A DNA stretch of 35,500 bases from an uncultured Streptococcus sp. (GTDB lineage Bacteria > Bacillota > Bacilli > Lactobacillales > Streptococcaceae). Made by a program: the position numbers and the translations under genes. Where the stretch lies: NCBI GenBank assembly GCA_934215455.1, contig CAKPZX010000014.1:1-35500 (forward strand). Direction: 5' to 3'. The notes under the pieces were generated by a model, which saw nothing but the letters and a program-made list of their open reading frames with translations, was not told the origin of the DNA and did no database searches. Positions 27,447 through 35,500 of this stretch are shown here, in pieces; positions within the stretch are counted from its first letter, which is position 1; every line of letters begins with the position of its first letter.

Positions 27447-28688
27447 TTATAGCTTTTCGTTGACATAACGAACAAATTCATTCCACCAAACCTTTAAGAA
27501 AAAGCTTTTCTCAATGGTTCTTCCTGCTACCATATCGACTGTTGGTTCTTGATCTTCTAAGTAGCCACGTCCGATTTTATCTGGATCAGTGTAGTGTAAT
27601 TTTCCAAGATTTGTGCCTGATTTGACAGGTGCTCGGAATGATTCTTGGTCACTCTTGAATTGAATTTTTGGTTCTGCTTGGCTGCCTTGCTTTTCGACGA
27701 TATAGAAGTCTTTTTTTGCAACAGCTAAAACAGTCTCGGACTTCCCATCCATGATAGTTGCCTTACTTTTTCCGTAGGGATCTCCTTTTTTGACGACGAT
27801 GGAAGAAACAAAGGTCCGTACCACGTAGTTCATCAGAGAAGAAGTAGCCACAAAGCGTGCGTACGGATCACCGTCAACTGCCTCAACTCCTAGGACAACT
27901 GTGATCATATGGATGCCATTTTGCGTCGTTGATGCAGCAAAGGTGATGCCTCCTTTGGTAGAGTTGCTGACCCGAAGGCCGTCAACGCCCGAACGGTAAT
28001 TCGGCATGCCTTCTAGCATCAGGTTGGGGTTTTCAATCTGCGTGTTTGAAAAAAGAGCAGTGGGTTTTGAAGTATATTTGGTCACTTCAGGAAAATCCTG
28101 GAGTAAGTGCTTGGCAATGACAGCAATATCATAAGCACTCAATTGATTTTCGTCTCCTTTCCCGTCAGGATCTCCGCTGATGGTTTGAGTATTTAATCCG
28201 GTAGCATTAATTAAATGAGGAGATTGAATGCTCCATTCAGAAAGTTTCCGCTTCATTTTTTCAACGAAGCTTTTCTCAGAGCCACCCACTTTCTCAGCTA
28301 AGGCCAAGGCAGCAGTGCTAGAATTTCCAACTAAAAGAGCAGTCAATAACTGATCAACCGTATATTGGTTCGCCTCCATAGGAAGAGTACCAGCACCTTC
28401 GATATCATTTAAGGCCAGAGCTTTCTCAGACAATTTAATAGGATCTTTTAGAGAAAGTTTTTTTTCATGAATGGCTTCGAAAATCAGATAAGTGGTCAAG
28501 AGTGTAGATAGTCCCCCCACATCTCGCTTTTTCTCTGAACCCTTTTCATATAAGATTTTACCTGTATCAGCTTCAACAGCAATAGCACTTTGAGCAGGAA
28601 GATCTAGATCGTCTGCTAGAACGACATGATAAGGTAAACTGCATAACAGCAGGATGAAGGTTAAAAAAGAAAGAAAGATTTTTTTCAC
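27447..28688 (-). CDS. DacA/PBP3-family protein lacking all catalytic motifs (probable pseudoenzyme)
   Basis: A 413-residue protein of the D-alanyl-D-alanine carboxypeptidase (DacA, PBP3) family, complete from signal peptide (1-25, HVVLA) to the C-terminal amphipathic anchor FFLKVWWNEFVRYVNEKL. Active members need SxxK, SxN and KTG. Aligned without gaps to the family pattern, the SxxK position reads G59-L-S-T62, the SxN position N122-S-S124, and the KTG position R239-V-S241. The nucleophile, the general base and the KTG are therefore all gone, while flanking residues and the C-terminal domain remain. The start is GTG with GAGGA upstream. Carboxypeptidase activity is not expected; a binding or structural role is inferred. 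An intact DacA would have to be encoded elsewhere. Confidence 0.85.
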   Translation of the reverse strand: MKKIFLSFLTFILLLCSLPYHVVLADDLDLPAQSAIAVEADTGKILYEKGSEKKRDVGGLSTLLTTYLIFEAIHEKKLSLKDPIKLSEKALALNDIEGAGTLPMEANQYTVDQLLTALLVGNSSTAALALAEKVGGSEKSFVEKMKRKLSEWSIQSPHLINATGLNTQTISGDPDGKGDENQLSAYDIAVIAKHLLQDFPEVTKYTSKPTALFSNTQIENPNLMLEGMPNYRSGVDGLRVSNSTKGGITFAASTTQNGIHMITVVLGVEAVDGDPYARFVATSSLMNYVVRTFVSSIVVKKGDPYGKSKATIMDGKSETVLAVAKKDFYIVEKQGSQAEPKIQFKSDQESFRAPVKSGTNLGKLHYTDPDKIGRGYLEDQEPTVDMVAGRTIEKSFFLKVWWNEFVRYVNEKL

Positions 28689-28717
28689 AGTTGTTTCCTC
28701 GTTGCTTAGTCCTCTCT

Positions 28718-28726
28718 ATTGTATCA
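28718..28726 (-). promoter_or_regulatory. Promoter of the dacA-like gene
   Basis: On the minus strand TGATACAAT is an extended -10 (complement of 28718-28726). The -35 is weak. Confidence 0.5.
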
Positions 28727-28810
28727 TACAAATGATTAATGGAAAATCGTAAAATCATCAATTAGCCTAAAAAGTCAGTCATAGCAAGGTTTTTGGATGG
28801 GGTTGAAGCA

Positions 28811-28825
28811 AATATTCAGAAAATT
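28811..28825. promoter_or_regulatory. CodY-like box upstream of amiA
   Basis: AATATTCAGAAAATT differs from the CodY consensus AATTTTCWGAAAATT at one of 15 positions and ends 3 bp before the -35, placed to repress peptide uptake in rich medium. Confidence 0.75.
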
Positions 28826-28828
28826 TAG

Positions 28829-28857
28829 TTTACTTTTTTTTCTACTTGTGATATAAT
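28829..28857 (+). promoter_or_regulatory. ami operon promoter
   Basis: TTTACT (28829-28834), 17-bp spacer, TATAAT (28852-28857) with extended -10 TGA. The leader is about 30 nt. Confidence 0.8.
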
Positions 28858-28893
28858 CTTAAACAAATCTAAAAAAACTATTGGAGAATTCCT

Positions 28894-30879
28894 ATGAAAA
28901 AAGGTAAAGTATTCGCAGTTGCCGGAGTAACACTCCTTGCAGCTGGATTGTTAGCTGCATGTTCTAGTTCAAACACTAGCAAAGCAAGCTCAGGCGAAGA
29001 CAAAAACTATGGTTATGTCTACACTACTGACCCAACAACTTTGGACTATACTGTGTCTTCTAAATCTGCCACTCAAGATCTCACTACAAACATCGTAGAC
29101 GGTTTGATGGAAAATGACAAGTATGGAAATCTTGTGCCATCACTTGCAGAAGATTGGTCTGTTTCAAAAGACGGTTTGACTTATACCTACAAGATTCGTA
29201 AGGGTGTTAAATGGTACGATGCAGACGGTGAAGAACGCGGTGAAGTGACTGCCAAAGACTTCGTGACTGGTTTGAAACACGCTGCTGATAAAAAATCAGA
29301 AGAACTTCCATTAGTTCAAGGTTCAATCAAAGGCTTGGATGATTATGTGCAAGGAAAAACTACAGACTTCAGCCAAGTTGGTGTCAAAGCTGTAGACGAT
29401 TACACACTTGAGTATACATTGAACAAACCTGAAACCTTCTGGAACTCTAAAACAACAAACGGAATCTTGTTCCCAATTAGCACAGATTTCTTGAAGAGTA
29501 AGGGAGATGATTTTGGTCAACCAAACGATGTGAAATCAGTCCTTGCAAACGGACCTTTCCTTCTTAAATCTATTACATCAAAATCATCCGTTGTATTTGA
29601 AAAGAATGACAACTACTGGGATAAGAAAAACGTTCACCTTAAAGAAGTCAAATTGACTTATTATGATGGATCAGACCAAGATTCATTGGCACGTGGTTTC
29701 TCTGATGGAGCTTATACAGCTGCTCGTCTTTTCCCATCTAGCTCAAACTTTGCAACAGTAGAGAAAAAATACAAGGACAATATCTATAACACACCAGCTG
29801 GTTCAGGTGTATCAATCCTTGGTTTCAACATCGATCGCCAATCATACAAACACACTGCTAAGAAATCAGATGCTGAAAAAACTTCTACTAAGAAAGCAAT
29901 CTTAAACAAAGATTTCCGTCAAGCTATCACCTTTGCCTTGAATCGTGAAAACTATTCAGCACAAGTCAATGGTAAAGAATTTGCTAAACCAGCTATCCGT
30001 AATACATATGTTGCCCCTGCGTTCGTACAAGTAGATGGAAAAGACTTCGGAAATGTAGTTGCAGATAAGTTGACTACTTATGGAGACCAATGGAAGGGTA
30101 TCAACCTTGCAGATGGTCAAGATGGTCTTTACAACAAAGATAAAGCGAAAGCACAACTTGAAAAAGCCAAAGCTGAACTTCAAAAAGACGGCGTTCAGTT
30201 CCCAATTCATATTGACGTTCCTGTTATTCAAAATGCAACAAGTGTAGTTACACGTATGCAATCATTGAAACAAACAGTGGAAGAAACTCTTGGTAAAGAC
30301 AATGTGGTACTTGATCTTCAAATGATGGACCAAGACGAAGTGTTGAACATCACATTGAATGTCCCATCAGCTGCAGATGCAGATTGGGACCTTCAAGGTA
30401 TGGTCGGTTGGAACCCGGATTATCAAGATCCATCAACTTACCTTGATACTCTCCAACCATCTTCTGAAGACCAAACAAAAGTATACCTTGGTTTTGCAGG
30501 TGGGGTAGATAACCCATCAGCCAAAGCTGTAGGTTTGGATGAGTTTGCAAAACTTCTTGATGATGCAAACAACGAAACACAAGATGTTGTGAAACGTTAC
30601 GAAAAATATGCAGCAGCACAAGCTTGGTTGACTGATAGTGCGATTGTAGTACCTACAATGTCATCATCAGGTGCAGCAACTGTCATCTCTAAAGTGGTAC
30701 CATTCTCTGGTGCTTCAGCTCAAGCTGGTAACAAAGGATCAGCATACTTCAAATATGTAGAAGTTCAAGATGAACCTGTTACTAAGAAACAATACGAACA
30801 AGCACGTGAAAAATGGCAAAAAGAAAAAGCTGAGTCAAACAAAAAAGCTCAACAAGATCTTGAAAAACACGTTAAATAA
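28894..30879 (+). CDS. amiA: Oligopeptide-binding lipoprotein AmiA/OppA
   Basis: A 661-residue substrate-binding lipoprotein of the SBP_bac_5 (OppA) family. The lipobox LLAAC with lipidated C23 follows a classical signal. The core shows NYGYVYTTDPTTLDYTVSS, VPSLAEDWSVSKDGLTYTYK and the FRQAITFALNRENY segment. It captures oligopeptides at the outer membrane face for the AmiCDEF permease; in streptococci such proteins also import signalling peptides. Codons are strongly biased, consistent with abundance. A hairpin after the gene probably limits expression of the downstream permease genes. Some streptococci encode extra AmiA-like lipoproteins elsewhere. Confidence 0.95.
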   Translation: MKKGKVFAVAGVTLLAAGLLAACSSSNTSKASSGEDKNYGYVYTTDPTTLDYTVSSKSATQDLTTNIVDGLMENDKYGNLVPSLAEDWSVSKDGLTYTYKIRKGVKWYDADGEERGEVTAKDFVTGLKHAADKKSEELPLVQGSIKGLDDYVQGKTTDFSQVGVKAVDDYTLEYTLNKPETFWNSKTTNGILFPISTDFLKSKGDDFGQPNDVKSVLANGPFLLKSITSKSSVVFEKNDNYWDKKNVHLKEVKLTYYDGSDQDSLARGFSDGAYTAARLFPSSSNFATVEKKYKDNIYNTPAGSGVSILGFNIDRQSYKHTAKKSDAEKTSTKKAILNKDFRQAITFALNRENYSAQVNGKEFAKPAIRNTYVAPAFVQVDGKDFGNVVADKLTTYGDQWKGINLADGQDGLYNKDKAKAQLEKAKAELQKDGVQFPIHIDVPVIQNATSVVTRMQSLKQTVEETLGKDNVVLDLQMMDQDEVLNITLNVPSAADADWDLQGMVGWNPDYQDPSTYLDTLQPSSEDQTKVYLGFAGGVDNPSAKAVGLDEFAKLLDDANNETQDVVKRYEKYAAAQAWLTDSAIVVPTMSSSGAATVISKVVPFSGASAQAGNKGSAYFKYVEVQDEPVTKKQYEQAREKWQKEKAESNKKAQQDLEKHVK

Positions 30880-30899
30880 TTAAATTATTGCTTTTCATT

Positions 30900-30932
30900 A
30901 GAACTTTCTCTTCTAGGGGAGAAAGTTCTTTT
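30900..30932 (+). terminator. Hairpin between amiA and amiC, probable partial terminator
   Basis: Perfect 11-bp stem AGAACTTTCTC/GAGAAAGTTCT (30900-30910, 30919-30929) followed by only four T. amiC begins 21 bp later without its own visible promoter. Confidence 0.75.
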
Positions 30933-30952
30933 GGACATTAAAGGAATGAAAT

Positions 30953-32452
30953 ATGAAAAAATATGTTTTTATGCGTATTTTGCGTTCGTTAGTGTCGATC
31001 TTTCTCGTCACGACATTAACCTACATGATTATCTATACGCTAACACCGAGAAATCTCATCTTTAAGAATGACCCTAACTACAATAAAGTAGCGAAGACAA
31101 AAGATTCGAAGATCAACTACGAAAATACTGTCTACGATCGCATGGGTTATTTGGAGTACATGGATTCAAAGAGCTTGCAACAAAAAGCAAGTAAAGAAGA
31201 TTCGTCTGTAACAGTTGACGCGACAACTGCTAATGAAAAGATCTATAAGGAATACATTAACAAATTAGGTCATGGTTGGCAGTTGAAACGTTTCCCAGAA
31301 AGTAAGTCTTTTTATGCGGTGCGTGAAATTCCGGTTTTTGAACGTGTCATCAGCTTCTATGCGAATTTGATTCAATTTGATCATCCAGGTTGGGTGAAAG
31401 ATGCCTCAAATCCAAATCTCAAACGCTATATCCGTATTGAAAACGATCCATCTATTGGTTGGTCAGTTGTAGGTTCTGGTACGAAACACAAATACCTCTT
31501 GTACTTTAATGGTCAATTCCCATATGTACACCAAAACTTTGTAACCTTAAACCTTGGAAATTCATATCCAACTTATTCTAATACCCCAGTTCTTCAAGTG
31601 ATTACTCAAGGACAAGGAACGACCAAGAAGAGTGAAGTGAACTTCCCAACAGGTAAAAAGACATCTTCAATCGATATCTACTCACGTACTTACAAATCAC
31701 CAAGCAAAGCTGATTCACAAGATATCAGTCGATTTGGTAAAGGGGATGCTTATACAGCAACGTTGAGCAACTATGAGAATCCATCCATGATTGCATCTTC
31801 TTCAATCATTGGTTTGATTGGTATTGCGATTGCTTACTTGATTGCGATCCCATTAGGATCTTACATGGCTCTGTTCAAAAACTCATGGTTTGATAGCATC
31901 TCGACGGCTGTTTTGACATTTATGATGTCTCTTCCAACTATTGCCCTTGTTTACATTGTGCGTCTAGCAGGTTCTTTCTTTGGACTTCCAGACTCATTCC
32001 CAGTTCTTGGAGCACAGGATTGGCGTTCATATGTATTGCCTTCTCTGATTCTTGGTTTGTTGAGTGCGCCATTTATCGCAGTTTGGATTCGTCGTTACAT
32101 GATCGATATTCACTCGCAAGATTTCGTCCGTTTTGCTCGTTCAAAAGGATTATCAGAACGTGAGATCTCAAGAAAACACATCTTCAAAAATGCAATGGTC
32201 CCATTGGTGTCTGGTATTCCAGGTGCTATTATTGGAGTTATCTCAGGTGCGACCCTTACTGAAACAGTCTTCGCTTTCCCAGGTATGGGTAAAATGTTGA
32301 TTGACTCTATTAAAGCATCAAACAACACCATGGTCATCGGACTTGTCTTCATCTTCACATCACTTGGTATCTTTGCTGCCATGTTAGGTGATATCTTGAT
32401 GACAGTACTTGACCCACGGATTAAATTAACGAATACGAAAGGAGGCAAATAA
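30953..32452 (+). CDS. amiC: Oligopeptide ABC transporter permease AmiC
   Basis: A 499-residue permease of the OppB class. It has an N-terminal membrane helix (about 9-29), a long extracytoplasmic insertion (about 30-275) typical of streptococcal AmiC, then five helices with the EAA-type loop ([26 protein letters not shown]). Ends [12 protein letters not shown] as OppB proteins do. It pairs with AmiD in the membrane. Its stop overlaps the amiD ATG by one base. Confidence 0.95.
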   Translation: MKKYVFMRILRSLVSIFLVTTLTYMIIYTLTPRNLIFKNDPNYNKVAKTKDSKINYENTVYDRMGYLEYMDSKSLQQKASKEDSSVTVDATTANEKIYKEYINKLGHGWQLKRFPESKSFYAVREIPVFERVISFYANLIQFDHPGWVKDASNPNLKRYIRIENDPSIGWSVVGSGTKHKYLLYFNGQFPYVHQNFVTLNLGNSYPTYSNTPVLQVITQGQGTTKKSEVNFPTGKKTSSIDIYSRTYKSPSKADSQDISRFGKGDAYTATLSNYENPSMIASSSIIGLIGIAIAYLIAIPLGSYMALFKNSWFDSISTAVLTFMMSLPTIALVYIVRLAGSFFGLPDSFPVLGAQDWRSYVLPSLILGLLSAPFIAVWIRRYMIDIHSQDFVRFARSKGLSEREISRKHIFKNAMVPLVSGIPGAIIGVISGATLTETVFAFPGMGKMLIDSIKASNNTMVIGLVFIFTSLGIFAAMLGDILMTVLDPRIKLTNTKGGK

Positions 32453-33378
32453 TGGCTACAATCGATAAAAATAAATTTCAGTTTGTAAAACGCGATGACT
32501 TTGCCTCTGAAGTAATCGATGCTCCAGCGTATTCATACTGGAAATCTGTATTCAGACAATTCTTGAAAAAAAGAACCACGATCATTATGCTTGCTATTTT
32601 GATTGGGATTCTCTTGATGAGTTTTGTCTACCCGATGTTTTCAAATTTTGATTACAACGACGTAAGTAAGGTAAATGACTTTTCAGCACGTTTGAATCCA
32701 CCAAGTGCCAAAGCTTTCTTTGGTACAGATAATAACGGTAAATCCCTCTTTGATGGAGTTTGGTTTGGTGCTCGGAATTCAATTATCATTTCCTTCATCG
32801 CCACTGTTATTAACGTGGTAGTCGGAGTTATCGTTGGTGGAATTTGGGGGATCTCAAAATCTATCGACCGTATCATGATGGAAGTTTATAACGTTATTTC
32901 AAACATTCCATTTATGTTGATCGTTATTGTCTTGACTTACTCAATGGGATCTGGTTTCTGGAACTTGATTCTTGCCATGTCCTTAACCGGATGGATCGGA
33001 ATTGCCTATACCATTCGTGTCCAAATCATGCGTTACCGTGATTTGGAGTACAACCTTGCCAGCCGAACATTAGGAACACCAACTTTGAAAATTGTTACGA
33101 AAAATATTTTGCCTCAATTGGTATCTGTTATCGTGACACAAACATCACAGTTGCTTCCAAGCTTTATTTCTTACGAAGCTTTCCTTTCCTTCTTTGGACT
33201 TGGTCTTCCAATCACAGTTCCAAGTCTGGGACGGTTGATTTCTGACTATTCTCAAAACGTAACTACCAATGCCTACCTATTCTGGATTCCGCTTACTGTT
33301 TTGATTTTAGTATCCTTGTCATTCTTTATCGTCGGACAAAACTTGGCCGATGCCAGCGACCCACGTACACATAGATAG
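32452..33378 (+). CDS. amiD: Oligopeptide ABC transporter permease AmiD
   Basis: A 308-residue permease of the OppC class. An N-terminal cytoplasmic tail and first helix (about 43-65) are followed by the OppC segment [20 protein letters not shown]. The inner-membrane core carries the EAA loop ([24 protein letters not shown]). It forms the translocation pore with AmiC. GGAGG precedes the ATG. Confidence 0.95.
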   Translation: MATIDKNKFQFVKRDDFASEVIDAPAYSYWKSVFRQFLKKRTTIIMLAILIGILLMSFVYPMFSNFDYNDVSKVNDFSARLNPPSAKAFFGTDNNGKSLFDGVWFGARNSIIISFIATVINVVVGVIVGGIWGISKSIDRIMMEVYNVISNIPFMLIVIVLTYSMGSGFWNLILAMSLTGWIGIAYTIRVQIMRYRDLEYNLASRTLGTPTLKIVTKNILPQLVSVIVTQTSQLLPSFISYEAFLSFFGLGLPITVPSLGRLISDYSQNVTTNAYLFWIPLTVLILVSLSFFIVGQNLADASDPRTHR

Positions 33379-33389
33379 GAGGAGTAGAT

Positions 33390-34457
33390 ATGACATCAAA
33401 TAACAATATTATTTTATCTGCTCAAGATATCGTAGTGGAATTTGACGTGCGCGATCGCGTACTGACAGCTATTCGTGGCGTATCGCTTGAGTTAGTAGAA
33501 GGTGAAGTTCTTGCCTTAGTTGGTGAGTCAGGTTCAGGAAAATCAGTTTTGACAAAAACATTCACTGGAATGTTAGAAGATAACGGCCGTATTGCCCAAG
33601 GTTCGATTAAATATCGTGGTCAAGAATTGACGGATCTGAAATCGAATAAAGATTGGGAAAATATTCGTGGTTCTAAAATCGCTACAATTTTCCAAGATCC
33701 AATGACAAGTTTGGACCCAATCAATACAATTGGTTCACAAATTACCGAAGTCATTATCAAACACCAAGGGAAAACAGCTAAAGAAGCCAAAGAAATGGCT
33801 TTGGACTATATGGAGAAAGTTGGAATTCCAGATGCGGAACGTCGTTTTGACGAATATCCATTCCAATATTCAGGTGGGATGCGTCAACGGATCGTTATTG
33901 CGATTGCCTTGGCCTGCCGTCCAGATATCTTGATCTGTGACGAACCAACAACAGCCCTTGACGTAACCATTCAAGCGCAAATTATTGATTTGTTGAAATC
34001 CCTTCAAAAAGAATACCAATTTACAGTTATCTTTATTACCCACGACTTAGGTGTGGTTGCAAGTATTGCAGATAAAGTAGCCGTTATGTATGCTGGAGAA
34101 ATTGTTGAGTTTGGTAAAGTAGAAGAAATTTTCTACGATCCAAAACATCCATATACATGGAGCTTACTTTCAAGCTTGCCTCAATTGTCAACCTCAGATG
34201 GTGATCTTTACTCTATCCCAGGGACTCCGCCATCATTGTATGCTCCAATCAAAGGAGATGCCTTCGCTCTTCGTTCAGACTATGCAATGCAGATTGATTT
34301 TGAAGAAGAGGCACCTGCTTTCAAAGTAACCGATACTCACTGGGCTAAGACATGGTTGCTCCATCCAGATGCACCAACAGTTCATAAACCAGAAGTAATC
34401 GAAAACCTTCACGAAAAGATTGGCTCAAAAATGGGCTTCACTCACATTACAGAATAG
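33390..34457 (+). CDS. amiE: Oligopeptide ABC transporter ATPase AmiE (OppD-like)
   Basis: A 355-residue ATPase of the OppD class. Walker A is GESGSGKSV (45-53), followed by [11 protein letters not shown], signature [15 protein letters not shown], Walker [13 protein letters not shown], and switch [10 protein letters not shown]. The C-terminal oligopeptide-transporter extension contains the [15 protein letters not shown] segment. The usual cysteine-rich C-terminal motif of many OppD proteins is not seen. It hydrolyses ATP together with AmiF. The ribosome site AGGAGGA is strong. Confidence 0.96.
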   Translation: MTSNNNIILSAQDIVVEFDVRDRVLTAIRGVSLELVEGEVLALVGESGSGKSVLTKTFTGMLEDNGRIAQGSIKYRGQELTDLKSNKDWENIRGSKIATIFQDPMTSLDPINTIGSQITEVIIKHQGKTAKEAKEMALDYMEKVGIPDAERRFDEYPFQYSGGMRQRIVIAIALACRPDILICDEPTTALDVTIQAQIIDLLKSLQKEYQFTVIFITHDLGVVASIADKVAVMYAGEIVEFGKVEEIFYDPKHPYTWSLLSSLPQLSTSDGDLYSIPGTPPSLYAPIKGDAFALRSDYAMQIDFEEEAPAFKVTDTHWAKTWLLHPDAPTVHKPEVIENLHEKIGSKMGFTHITE

Positions 34458-34467
34458 GAGGAAGGAA

Positions 34468-35394
34468 ATGACTGAAAAATTAGTTGAAATTAAAGATTTA
34501 GAAATTTCCTTCGGTGAAGGAAGTAAAAAATTCGTTGCTGTAAAGAACGCCAACTTCTTCATTAATAAGGGAGAAACTTTCTCTCTTGTTGGTGAATCAG
34601 GAAGTGGGAAGACAACAATTGGACGTGCGATCATCGGTCTGAATGATACAAGTGCTGGAGAAATTATTTATGACGGTCGCAAGATCAACGGAAGAAACTC
34701 TCACAGTGAAAAATCAGAGTTGATCCGTAAAATTCAAATGATCTTCCAAGACCCAGCAGCAAGTTTGAATGAACGTGCAACAGTTGATTATATTATCTCT
34801 GAAGGTTTGATCAACTATCATTTGTTTAACAGTGAAGAAGAACGTCAGGAAAAAGTGAAAAATATTATGCATGAAGTTGGACTTCTTGCAGAACATTTGA
34901 CACGTTACCCTCACGAATTCTCAGGTGGTCAGCGTCAACGGATCGGTATTGCCCGTGCACTTGTCATGGAACCAGAATTTGTCATTGCGGATGAACCAAT
35001 CTCAGCTCTTGACGTTTCAGTACGTGCACAGGTCTTGAACCTTTTGAAAAAATTTCAAAGAGAATTAGGCTTGACTTACCTTTTTATCGCCCATGACTTG
35101 TCAGTTGTACGCTTCATATCTGACCGTATTGCAGTTATCTACAAAGGGGTTATTGTAGAAGTAGCAGAAACTGAAGAGCTATTTAATCACCCAATCCATC
35201 CGTACACACAATCCCTACTTTCAGCGGTCCCAATTCCAGATCCAATTCTAGAACGTAAAAAAGTTCTAAAAATCTACGATCCAGAACAACATGATTACTC
35301 TGAAGACAAACCACAAATGGTTGAAATTAAACCAGGTCATTATGTATGGGCTAACAAAGCTGAAGAAAACAAATACAGACAAGAATATAAATAG
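34468..35394 (+). CDS. amiF: Oligopeptide ABC transporter ATPase AmiF (OppF-like)
   Basis: A 308-residue ATPase of the OppF class. Walker A is GESGSGKT (42-49), followed by [16 protein letters not shown], signature [15 protein letters not shown], Walker [13 protein letters not shown], and switch FIAHDLSVV. The C-terminal extension has the [16 protein letters not shown] segment. ATG at 34468 is chosen since AGGAGGAAGG lies just upstream, overlapping the amiE stop; an in-frame earlier start at 34420 lies inside amiE. Last gene of the ami operon. Its stop codon lies within the terminator stem. Confidence 0.96.
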   Translation: MTEKLVEIKDLEISFGEGSKKFVAVKNANFFINKGETFSLVGESGSGKTTIGRAIIGLNDTSAGEIIYDGRKINGRNSHSEKSELIRKIQMIFQDPAASLNERATVDYIISEGLINYHLFNSEEERQEKVKNIMHEVGLLAEHLTRYPHEFSGGQRQRIGIARALVMEPEFVIADEPISALDVSVRAQVLNLLKKFQRELGLTYLFIAHDLSVVRFISDRIAVIYKGVIVEVAETEELFNHPIHPYTQSLLSAVPIPDPILERKKVLKIYDPEQHDYSEDKPQMVEIKPGHYVWANKAEENKYRQEYK

Positions 35395-35418
35395 AGAGGA
35401 TTCCCTCTCTATTTTTTT
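35391..35418 (+). terminator. ami operon terminator
   Basis: Perfect 9-bp stem ATAGAGAGG/CCTCTCTAT (35391-35399, 35404-35412), loop ATTC, T-run to 35418. Confidence 0.93.
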
Positions 35419-35463
35419 ATTTCAAAAAACTTTCAAAAAAATAAAATTTTTTGGAAAAAAGTG

Positions 35464-35492
35464 TTGACAGTAAGGTGAGGTCATGATATACT
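35464..35492 (+). promoter_or_regulatory. Strong promoter, rRNA-operon type, for a gene beyond the window
   Basis: Consensus TTGACA (35464-35469), exactly 17-bp spacer, TATACT (35487-35492) with extended -10 TGA. It is preceded by A/T tracts (35424-35460) like an UP element. The block GTGTTGACA and GATATACTAATATAGT recalls, from memory, streptococcal rRNA promoters. The transcribed gene is outside the window. Confidence 0.65.
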
Positions 35493-35500
35493 AATATAGT

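Noticed and set aside
28490..28530. Frameshift in the dacA-like gene at the run of C near 28512
   Set aside because: The residues on both sides of the run stay in one frame and align with the family without gaps, so the loss of SxxK is by substitution.

Overview
The window reads as the chromosome of a low-GC Gram-positive coccus, almost certainly a Streptococcus of the oral (mitis/sanguinis/parasanguinis-like) type. The evidence is the set of proteins (AmiACDEF, the SBP-permease fusion GlnP, MecA, the SufCDSUB order), AGGAGG ribosome sites, many extended -10 (TGnTATAAT) promoters and CodY-like boxes. From memory, the order ilvBNCA, glnQP, uppP, mecA, rgpG/tagO, sufCDSUB, oligopeptide permease resembles the S. 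mutans chromosome. The genus call is firm and the species is not determined.

Layout. 1-1335: one copy of an intergenic repeat, then a LytTR regulator paired with a LiaF-like membrane protein. 1365-3817: rpmB with a palindrome-rich leader, then asp23-family and fakA (fatty-acid kinase) genes. 3851-8567: an accessory-looking block holding a DUF1307-like lipoprotein, a 63-residue membrane protein, a possible frameshifted micro-ORF, an ABC-2 exporter and a DesK/LuxR-type two-component system. It ends in a second, inverted copy of the repeat. 8619-13305: the branched-chain amino acid genes ilvB-ilvN-ilvC, then ilvA behind a terminator, with CodY-like boxes at the ilvB promoter. 13416-14633: an SPFH/stomatin-like protein and a small HTH-like protein. 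14753-17055 (minus strand): glnQ-glnP amino-acid ABC transporter. 17173-22052: DUF2207 membrane protein, uppP, mecA, tagO/rgpG. 22187-27388: sufC-sufD-sufS-sufU-sufB iron-sulfur assembly operon. 27447-28688 (minus strand): a DacA/PBP3-family protein that has lost all three active-site motifs. 28894-35394: the ami oligopeptide permease amiA-C-D-E-F with a CodY-like box. 35464-35492: a strong promoter of rRNA-operon type running off the window.

How the parts connect. Nitrogen and amino-acid supply dominate: branched-chain synthesis, glutamine-type uptake and oligopeptide uptake, with ilv and ami both carrying CodY-like boxes. Envelope functions form a second theme: LytTR/LiaF-like pair, exporter plus two-component system, UppP and TagO lipid-carrier steps, and the DacA-like protein. 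No transposase, integrase, tRNA, rRNA gene or CRISPR array was seen. The most notable observation is the DacA-like protein: full length and in frame, but with SxxK, SxN and KTG all replaced.
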